Source: DATAQC01 sp051001215 (GTDB lineage: Bacteria; Actinomycetota; Acidimicrobiia; Acidimicrobiales; AC-14). Taken from it: a DNA stretch of 11,828 nucleotides. The stretch covers positions 1 through 11,828 of the forward strand of contig JBPCNP010000177.1 of NCBI GenBank assembly GCA_051001215.1, given 5' to 3'. Each line of letters starts with the position of its first letter. The stretch's first letter is position 1. Both the position numbers and the translations under genes were made by a program. Shown piece after piece: positions 7,033 through 11,828 of the stretch. Below the pieces are notes generated by a model, which saw only the letters and a list, made by a program, of their open reading frames with translations, did not search any database and had not been told where the DNA came from.

Positions 7033-7526
7033 CCGGTCCCGGGCGCCCTGGCGGCGATGCACCGGCCGACGGTCGTGGCCGCGTCGTCGTCACCGGCATG
7101 GGCTGCCTCAGCCCCGTCGGCAACGACCGGGCGTCGACGTGGTCGGCACTGTGCGAGGGCCGCAGCGGGATCGCCCCCATCACCCTGTTCGACCCTGCGG
7201 GGTTGCCCTCGCGCATCATCGGCGAGGTGAAGGGCTTCGACGCGGTGGGGGTGTTCGGGGCCAAGGAGGTGCGGCGGACCAGCCGCCCCGTGCTCCTCGG
7301 GATCTCCGCCGCTCGTGAGGCTGTTGCCGACAGCGGACTCGACATCGAACCCATCGCCGATGAGGTGGCCGTGATCGTCGCCTCCGGCATCGGCGACATG
7401 GAGGTCCTGGAGCGAGCCTCGGTCGCCTACCACGAGCGCGGGCACAAGGCGGTCTCGGCGTACACGGCGATGGCCACGCTCGTCGACATGCCGGCGGGCA
7501 TGATCGCCATGAAGGACCGGGTATGA
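7029..7526 (+). CDS. Beta-ketoacyl synthase, N-terminal fragment only (165 aa)
   Basis: The first 165 residues of a FabF-type ketosynthase: VVVTGMGCLSPVGN (19-32) is the N-terminal strand and turn, GRSGI (44-48) and GEVKGFD (65-71) follow as in FabF, and VIVASGIGDME (115-125) matches the family GsG region. The sequence ends after DMPAGMIAMKDRV, the helix that in full-length enzymes (about 410 residues) leads into the segment with the catalytic Cys. Cys and both catalytic His are therefore absent, and condensing activity alone is not expected. The ATG overlaps the stop of the radical SAM fusion gene (ATGA) and the stop overlaps the ATG of the next gene (ATGA). DNA downstream in all three plus frames gives no ketosynthase, so this is not a simple frameshift. 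It may be a deletion remnant, an assembly deletion, or a retained short subunit-like protein. Confidence 0.75.
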   Translation: MTGPGRPGGDAPADGRGRVVVTGMGCLSPVGNDRASTWSALCEGRSGIAPITLFDPAGLPSRIIGEVKGFDAVGVFGAKEVRRTSRPVLLGISAAREAVADSGLDIEPIADEVAVIVASGIGDMEVLERASVAYHERGHKAVSAYTAMATLVDMPAGMIAMKDRV

Positions 7527-8707
7527 GTATCGACGTCTTTCTCGACGACGACCTGCGGGCCCTGCGCGACGAGGCCGGGTCCGTGGCGTCGGCTTTCGTC
7601 GAGCGGGCCGACGAGAACGACCGGCTGGGCCGCTTTCCGGCGGAGAACTTCGCCGATCTGGCCCGGGCCGGTCTCCTCCACCTGGCTGTGCCCGCCGAGC
7701 TCGGCGGCCGGGGGTGTGGCTATCTGGCCTTCAGCGTCGTCGCCGAGGAGATCGCCAGGGGTGACGCCTCCACCTGCCTCTGTTTCACCATGCACTGCGC
7801 CGGAGTCGCCGCCGCGCTGGCCGGTGACGACGAGCAGCGTCGTCGCAGCGTCGAACGGCTGGCAGCCGGTGCGGTGTTCACCGTCGTGTTCACCGAGCCC
7901 GGTTCGGGCACGCACTTCATGGCGCCCCAGATGACGGCCACGCCTGTCGACGGCGGCTATCGCCTCAACGGGCGCAAGAGCTTCGCCACCAGTGCCGGGG
8001 CGGCAGAGGTGGTGGTGGTGAACGCCGTCGTCGACGGTCGCGACGACGGGGCCTTCACCCTGTTCATGGTCGACCCCAAGACCAACCCCGGCGTCGAGGT
8101 GGCGGGCAGATGGGACGCCATGGGCATGCGGGCCAACGACAGCCGCTCGCTGGTCTTCTCCGACGCCTTCGTCCCCGACACCGACAGGATCGGTCCCGAA
8201 CACGAGGGCATGGCCGTGGTGCTGGGGCGGCCCAACTACATCGCCCTGGGGCTGGCGGTGGCTTCGGTCGGCATCGCTCAGGCGGCCATCGACATGGCCG
8301 TCGAGCACGCCACCACCCGGGTGATCGCCCCGGCCAACGAGGCCATCGCGTCCTATCCGGCCATTCAGACCCTCGTGGCCGAGATGGCCATTGTCACCAG
8401 TGCCATGCGCCTCATGGCCACCAGGGCGGCGCTCACGGCCGACCGTGAGCCCGAGGCGGCAGGTGCGATGATGACCGAGGCCAAGGCGTTCTGCAACGAG
8501 AACGGCTTCGCCGTGGCCAACAAGGGGCTGCAGATCGTGGGCGGCCGGGGCTACGTGCGGGGGCACCGGGCCGAGCGCCTGGTGCGCGACGCTCGCGCCG
8601 GCGACCTCATGGCCCTCACCGCCCAGCAGTGCCGCGAATCGGTCGGTCGCCGCGTCCTTCGCCTCGACGAGTCAGCGGGCCCGGCCGCGGAGGACGCCCC
8701 CGCCTGA
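7523..8707 (+). CDS. Acyl-CoA dehydrogenase-fold flavoprotein lacking the usual catalytic Glu
   Basis: 394-residue FAD protein of the acyl-CoA dehydrogenase superfamily. Visible are the N-terminal helical domain with VPAELGG (56-62), FTEPGSGT (123-130) for flavin binding in the beta domain, NGRKSFAT (149-156), and the C-terminal helical domain with QIVGGRGYVRGHRAERLVRD (337-356). In short-chain acyl-CoA dehydrogenases the latter is followed by an E-G-T motif with the catalytic base; here the aligned residues are A364-L365-T366 in LMALT. This resembles subfamilies that act as acyl-ACP/acyl-CoA oxidases, hydroxylases or biosynthetic desaturases, so alpha,beta-dehydrogenation of an acyl-CoA should not be assumed. 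The ATG at 7523 overlaps the stop of the ketosynthase fragment (ATGA), and the family-like sequence begins directly after it. It is the last gene of the plus operon, followed by a convergent desaturase gene. Confidence 0.88.
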   Translation: MSIDVFLDDDLRALRDEAGSVASAFVERADENDRLGRFPAENFADLARAGLLHLAVPAELGGRGCGYLAFSVVAEEIARGDASTCLCFTMHCAGVAAALAGDDEQRRRSVERLAAGAVFTVVFTEPGSGTHFMAPQMTATPVDGGYRLNGRKSFATSAGAAEVVVVNAVVDGRDDGAFTLFMVDPKTNPGVEVAGRWDAMGMRANDSRSLVFSDAFVPDTDRIGPEHEGMAVVLGRPNYIALGLAVASVGIAQAAIDMAVEHATTRVIAPANEAIASYPAIQTLVAEMAIVTSAMRLMATRAALTADREPEAAGAMMTEAKAFCNENGFAVANKGLQIVGGRGYVRGHRAERLVRDARAGDLMALTAQQCRESVGRRVLRLDESAGPAAEDAPA

Positions 8708-8734
8708 CCCGGCCGGAGTCCCGCTGGCCCGCTG
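8673..8734 (+). terminator. Candidate hairpin at the end of the plus operon
   Basis: A perfect 9-bp inverted repeat, CAGCGGGCC at 8673-8681 and GGCCCGCTG at 8726-8734, encloses the stop codon of the acyl-CoA dehydrogenase-like gene. Within the loop, a further CGGCCG pair (8682-8687 and 8710-8715) can extend the stem. It sits at the point where this operon converges on the desaturase gene, so it could end transcription from either side. There is no U-run, and in DNA this GC-rich chance repeats are common, so the call is weak. Confidence 0.3.
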
Positions 8735-8742
8735 TCGGCCGA

Positions 8743-9456
8743 TCACGGGCCGCCGACGAGCGAGGCCGACGCCCCGCAACATGGCCGGGACGACGCCGTG
8801 GCCCGTCGATCGTCGAGCTCCACCAGCCCCAGCACGGCGAGAAGGCGCAGCAGTGGCCAGATCGGGTCGAGGGGGCCGGTGCGGGGAGCGGCCGGGTGGG
8901 CGTGATGGGAGTTGTGGTAGCCGTGGCCCAGCAGCGGGATGGCCAACCAGGCCAGGTCGTACCCCGGGAACTCGGCGTGGGGCTTGCGCCCGTACAGGTG
9001 GCCGATGGTGTTGACCATCCCCATGATCCCCAGGTAGCAGACCAGGTGCACGGCCACGATCGTCAACCCCGGCCACAGCCCGAACACGGCGAAGGGAAAG
9101 ACGACGGCCAAGGCGCGGAGGACGACGATCCCTCTCGTGGCCGGCGTGCCAACCTGCAGGCGCCGCCTGGCCATGGCGAACAGGTAGGGGGAGCCGACCA
9201 GGACGGCCACAGGCCGGCGCTGGCGAGGCGAGTGAGGGTCCTCGGGCGTGTCCGCGACCCGGTGGTGCAGCCGGTGGACGGCGGCCCACGACTCGGGATC
9301 GGTCCACACGATGACCCGGAAGTAGGTGTCCAGCACCGAGGCCACGGCCGGATGGACCCGGAAGGCCTTGTGGGCCAGACAGCGGTGGCAGTAGATCTCG
9401 GTGATGACGGCGGTGAGGATGGCCGAGCAGAGGCCGATGACCACTCCGACGGGCAC
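8743..9456 (-). CDS. Membrane fatty acid desaturase (delta-9/acyl-CoA desaturase-like)
   Basis: Di-iron integral membrane desaturase that introduces a cis double bond into a fatty acyl chain. The three histidine clusters are present: HRCLAH (24-29), HRLHH (61-65) and HNSHH (181-185), with the additional family-type N149 and H153 in NTIGHLYG and H178 before the last cluster. Hydrophobic segments lie at about 2-22 and 109-150. With the GTG start at 9456 the protein is 237 residues, shorter than the usual 280-350, and it has only one hydrophobic helix before the first His cluster rather than two. No better in-frame start is seen upstream short of the divergent methyltransferase gene, and a promoter placed seven bases before this GTG supports leaderless translation from it. 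It converges with the plus operon and diverges from the methyltransferase gene, so it is probably transcribed alone, perhaps for membrane fluidity. Confidence 0.88.
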   Translation of the reverse strand: MPVGVVIGLCSAILTAVITEIYCHRCLAHKAFRVHPAVASVLDTYFRVIVWTDPESWAAVHRLHHRVADTPEDPHSPRQRRPVAVLVGSPYLFAMARRRLQVGTPATRGIVVLRALAVVFPFAVFGLWPGLTIVAVHLVCYLGIMGMVNTIGHLYGRKPHAEFPGYDLAWLAIPLLGHGYHNSHHAHPAAPRTGPLDPIWPLLRLLAVLGLVELDDRRATASSRPCCGASASLVGGP

Positions 9457-9492
9457 GGCAGCAAAGATAGTCCTGAGGCCCGGTGGCGTCGA
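9457..9492 (-). promoter_or_regulatory. Candidate leaderless promoter of the desaturase gene
   Basis: On the minus strand TCGACG (9492 down to 9487) is followed after 17 bases by TATCTT (9469 down to 9464) and, seven bases later, by the GTG at 9456. This matches a sigma-70-type -35/-10 pair (TTGACA/TANNNT) whose transcription start would coincide with the GTG. Leaderless mRNAs are common in actinobacteria, and no Shine-Dalgarno sequence is present at the usual distance before this GTG. The sequence match is direct; its activity is inferred. Confidence 0.5.
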
Positions 9493-9558
9493 CAGGACCC
9501 TCGCCCGACCGAGATGCTCGGCGACGAGAACGGGCCGGCTGACGGCCAGACTGGTGGG

Positions 9559-10332
9559 ATGTCGGTTGCCACGTCCAACCTCGTGGCCGCCACCGAGCGG
9601 CTCGCGGCCGCCGGGTGCGTCTCCGCCGCCGAGGAGGCGGCCGGCTTGGTCGCCGCAGCTCCTGATGAGCCCACGCTCGAGGCGTGGCTGCGGCGGCGCG
9701 AGGACGGCGAGCCGCCGGCGTGGATCACCGGGGCGGTCGTGTTCTGTGGCCGGCCGCTGCACATCGGCCCCGGCGTCTATGTCCCCCGGGCGCAGAGCGA
9801 GGAGCTGGCCCGCCGTGCCGCAAACCTGCTCCCGGACGAGGGCCGGGCTGTCGATCTGTGCACCGGCGCCGGTGCCGTCGCCGCTCACCTCGGGGCGCAG
9901 GTCCCGACGGCGCTGGTGGTCGGGGTCGACGTGGACCGGCGCGCCGCCGCCTGCGCCCGGCGCAACGGCGTGCCGGCCGCGGTGGGCGACCTGGCCGCGC
10001 CCCTGCGTGCACGCGCCGGTTTCGACGTCGTCACCGCCGTCGCGCCCTACGTCCCGACCGCCGACCTACGGTTGCTGCCTGCGGACGTGCAACGGCACGA
10101 ACCTCGCCTCGCCCTGGACGGCGGTGACGACGGCCTCGACCTCGTCCGGCGGGTCGTCGCCGACGCCGGGCAGCTGCTACGCCCCGGAGGGTGGTTGCTG
10201 ATCGAGGTGGGAGGAGATCAGGACCGGGCGCTGGCCGTGACCCTGGCGGCCACCGGCTTCGACATCGCCAACCCCTGGTGGGACGACGACGGTGACCTAC
10301 GGGGGCTCGCCGCCCAGGCAACAGGGTCGTGA
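9559..10332 (+). CDS. HemK/PrmC-related methyltransferase (putative protein-glutamine N5-methyltransferase)
   Basis: 257-residue SAM-dependent class I methyltransferase resembling the actinobacterial PrmC-related family of unknown substrate, distinct from the release-factor methyltransferase PrmC itself. AWITG (54-58) and VYVPRAQSE (73-81) match the N-terminal and linker motifs of the family; VDLCTGAGAVAAHLG (98-112) is SAM motif I; VDVDRRAA (123-130) holds the ribose-binding acid; LLRPGGWLLIEVG is the late strand. The substrate motif, N-P-P-Y in PrmC and N-A-P-Y in the related family, reads V-A-P-Y (161-164), so the Asn that normally contacts the glutamine amide is missing. RHEPRLALDGG follows as expected. 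The ATG at 9559 has only GGTGGG directly against it, which is too close for a standard site; an in-frame ATG at 9514 would add 15 residues. It diverges from the desaturase gene and converges with glnD. Confidence 0.82.
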   Translation: MSVATSNLVAATERLAAAGCVSAAEEAAGLVAAAPDEPTLEAWLRRREDGEPPAWITGAVVFCGRPLHIGPGVYVPRAQSEELARRAANLLPDEGRAVDLCTGAGAVAAHLGAQVPTALVVGVDVDRRAAACARRNGVPAAVGDLAAPLRARAGFDVVTAVAPYVPTADLRLLPADVQRHEPRLALDGGDDGLDLVRRVVADAGQLLRPGGWLLIEVGGDQDRALAVTLAATGFDIANPWWDDDGDLRGLAAQATGS

Positions 10333-10390
10333 AGAGGGGTCAGGCGGGTGGCGGCGTAGCCCACGATGGCCAGGCCGCAGGTCGCCACGG

Positions 10391-11828
10391 TCAGGGCGGC
10401 GGCGGCGGGTCCACCTCGGCCCGGATGGCGCGCTCGACCTCCCGCAGCCGGTCGGGGTCGGTGAGCTTGGCGCCGGAGGCGTCGGTGACGTAGAAGCCGT
10501 CGACGGCCTGGTGGCCCACCGTGCTCACCGTGGCATGGCGGATGTCGAGATCGAGGCCGGCCAGCATCGAAGTGATCCGGTAGAGCAGCCCGATGGCGTC
10601 GGGGGCCCGCACCTCCAACACGGTGGAGACCTCGGAGAGGTCGTTGTCGAAGACCACGCCCGTCTCGACCGGTGTGGCCGCCACAGGACTGCGGCGCGCG
10701 TAGGTCTGGGCCTTGGCGCGGAGGCGCTCACGCAACGACACCTCACCGGCGAGGACCCGGTTCAAATCGTGCTCGACGCTGGCCCAGTCCGGCGCTCGGG
10801 AGAAGACCGGGTCCACCCGGAAGGAGTCCACGACCATCCCGTCGCGGTCGGCACCGACGGTGGCGGTGACGACGCCGAGGCCGTTGAGGCTGAGGACACC
10901 GGCGATGGCGCTGAGCAGGCCGGGCTGATCGGGGGCGACCACCTTCACGCTGCGGTCCTCCCCGACCACGAGCACCCCCTCGCCAGCCCGGCCCAGCAGC
11001 TCGTCGTCGCGCGACGCGTCGGGGGGTGGGTGGTGGGGCCGGCCCTCGATGCGGAGGCGGACCCGATCGACGAGCTCGCCCAGCAGGGTGCGCCGCCAGG
11101 GGGACCAGGCCGCGTCCCCGGTCGCCTGGGAGTCGGCCTCGGTGAGGGCACTGAGAAGCTCGAGGGTCTGGACGTCGCCGACCTTTGCAGCCACCGAGTT
11201 GATGGTGCCCGGGTCATCGAGGTCGCGCCGAGCGGCGACGTCGGGGAGCAACAGGTGCAACCGCACGAGACGCGCCAACACCTCGACGTCATCGGCGGGA
11301 AAGCCCATACGGGTGGCGATCGCCTGCGTCAGGTCGGCCCCCACCTCGGAGTGGTCGCCCGGGTACCCCTTACCGATGTCGTGGAGCAGGGCGCCGACCA
11401 GCAACAGGTCCGGACGCTCGACCCGGTCACGGATGGCGGCCGCGTTGCGAGTGGCCTCCACCAGGTGCCGGTCGACGGTGAAGCGGTGATAGGCGTTGCG
11501 CTGGGGACGGCTGCGAACCGGCGCCCACTCGGGGAACAGCCGGGCCCACACGCCATAGTGGTCGAGGGCCTCGAACAACTCGACGAGCTGGTCGCCACTG
11601 CCCAGCAGGTCGATGAGCGCCTGGCGTACCTCCGGGGGCCAGGGCCCGCACAGGGGCTCCAGATCGCCGAGTCGGGCCAGGCCGTCGTGGCTGATGCGGG
11701 CACCGTGGGTTGCCGCCGCGGCGGCGACCCGAAAGGCCAGGCTGTCCTCGTCGGCGACGCCCCAGTCGGTGGGGCGCAACTCGCCACCGCCTACCGCCAA
11801 CCCGAGCCCGACGGCACTGTCGTGAGCG
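10391..11828 (-). CDS. glnD: [Protein-PII] uridylyltransferase/uridylyl-removing enzyme GlnD, C-terminal part
   Basis: Bifunctional nitrogen-status sensor that adds nucleotidyl groups to PII signalling protein and removes them in response to glutamine; in actinobacteria the added group is often AMP. The visible 478 codons run from the central helical region to the end; the N-terminal nucleotidyltransferase domain lies beyond the right edge. An HD phosphohydrolase domain, responsible for deuridylylation, is seen with YHRFTVDRH followed by LLHDIGKG (the His-Asp codons are at 11378-11383). Two ACT domains follow, the first starting near VVAPDQPGLL (about 10925-10960) and the second near VRAPDAIGLL (about 10575-10615); these bind glutamine. 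The protein ends in five prolines. The frame is open to the last base of the window, so no start can be given. Gene order upstream (often amt-glnB-glnD) cannot be seen. Nothing suggests a link to the operons at left. Confidence 0.93.
   Translation of the reverse strand, partial: AHDSAVGLGLAVGGGELRPTDWGVADEDSLAFRVAAAAATHGARISHDGLARLGDLEPLCGPWPPEVRQALIDLLGSGDQLVELFEALDHYGVWARLFPEWAPVRSRPQRNAYHRFTVDRHLVEATRNAAAIRDRVERPDLLLVGALLHDIGKGYPGDHSEVGADLTQAIATRMGFPADDVEVLARLVRLHLLLPDVAARRDLDDPGTINSVAAKVGDVQTLELLSALTEADSQATGDAAWSPWRRTLLGELVDRVRLRIEGRPHHPPPDASRDDELLGRAGEGVLVVGEDRSVKVVAPDQPGLLSAIAGVLSLNGLGVVTATVGADRDGMVVDSFRVDPVFSRAPDWASVEHDLNRVLAGEVSLRERLRAKAQTYARRSPVAATPVETGVVFDNDLSEVSTVLEVRAPDAIGLLYRITSMLAGLDLDIRHATVSTVGHQAVDGFYVTDASGAKLTDPDRLREVERAIRAEVDPPPPP

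Noticed and set aside
7500..7700. Frameshift as the cause of the short ketosynthase
   Set aside because: Continuing in the other two frames gives the acyl-CoA dehydrogenase-like protein or meaningless sequence, with no catalytic Cys segment anywhere downstream.
7427..8566. 379-codon open frame on the minus strand opposite the acyl-CoA dehydrogenase-like gene
   Set aside because: No recognisable motif, and a Gly/His-rich composition that mirrors the sense-strand codons. It is an antisense shadow.
8629..9558. Upstream extension of the methyltransferase frame across the desaturase gene
   Set aside because: It reads through the antisense of a gene with three intact His clusters. Only the short extension to the ATG at 9514 is a realistic alternative.
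10218..10388. Minus-strand frame of 56 codons starting at a GTG just after the glnD stop, with a hydrophobic beginning
   Set aside because: Most of it overlaps the 3' end of the methyltransferase gene, there is no ribosome binding site, and only about 18 residues look membrane-like. Chance is the simpler explanation; it could also be a remnant of a lost downstream gene.
10333..10390. Terminator between the methyltransferase gene and glnD
   Set aside because: Only a 6-bp stem (GTGGCG 10348-10353 with CGCCAC 10383-10388) with a 29-base loop and no U-run was found. This is within chance for such GC content.
1..11828. tRNA/rRNA genes, CRISPR arrays, insertion sequences, attachment sites
   Set aside because: I looked for cloverleaf-like segments, regularly spaced repeats, terminal inverted repeats and transposase or integrase motifs and saw none. 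The window is almost entirely filled by coding frames.

Overview
This window looks like chromosomal DNA from a high-GC actinobacterium. The evidence is strong GC bias at third codon positions, frequent GTG and TTG starts, 4-nt gene overlaps, a HemK-related methyltransferase of an actinobacterial type, and a GlnD with an HD domain and two ACT domains. An Acidimicrobiia-like lineage would fit, but I cannot place it from sequence alone. I saw no tRNA, rRNA, CRISPR, insertion sequence or transposase, and no transporter or transcriptional regulator.

Layout. Positions 1-3052 hold a minus-strand operon of four genes, read from right to left: an FMO-like FAD/NAD(P) oxidoreductase (1844-3052), a xylose-isomerase-like TIM-barrel protein (993-1847), a class II aldolase (277-996), and the first 92 codons of an FGGY sugar kinase that runs off the left edge. 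Back to back with it, across about 97 bp, is a plus-strand operon of five genes: a nucleoside-phosphorylase-family protein (3150-3914), an aldehyde dehydrogenase (3911-5347), a calcineurin-like phosphoesterase fused to a radical SAM domain (5344-7032), a ketoacyl-synthase fragment of only 165 residues (7029-7526), and an acyl-CoA-dehydrogenase-fold flavoprotein (7523-8707). Every junction in both operons is a 1-nt or 4-nt stop/start overlap, so expression is probably tightly coupled.

Positions 8743-11828 look like an ordinary chromosomal neighbourhood: a membrane fatty acid desaturase (minus, probably leaderless), a HemK/PrmC-related methyltransferase (plus), and the C-terminal 478 codons of GlnD (minus, cut by the right edge).

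How the genes may work together (inference). Isomerase, FGGY kinase and class II aldolase form the chemical triad of fucose/rhamnose-type pathways: aldose to ketose, to ketose-1-phosphate, to dihydroxyacetone phosphate plus an aldehyde. The aldehyde dehydrogenase could oxidise the released aldehyde. The phosphorylase could release the sugar from a nucleoside. Because a radical SAM enzyme, which makes 5'-deoxyadenosine, lies in the same divergon, one attractive idea is that the locus couples a radical SAM reaction to salvage of a deoxy-nucleoside sugar, like the DHAP shunt. A dedicated pathway for another modified nucleoside or sugar fits equally well. The most unusual single gene is the phosphoesterase-radical SAM fusion. 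The ketoacyl-synthase fragment, which stops just before its catalytic core yet overlaps the next gene exactly, is the main structural oddity.
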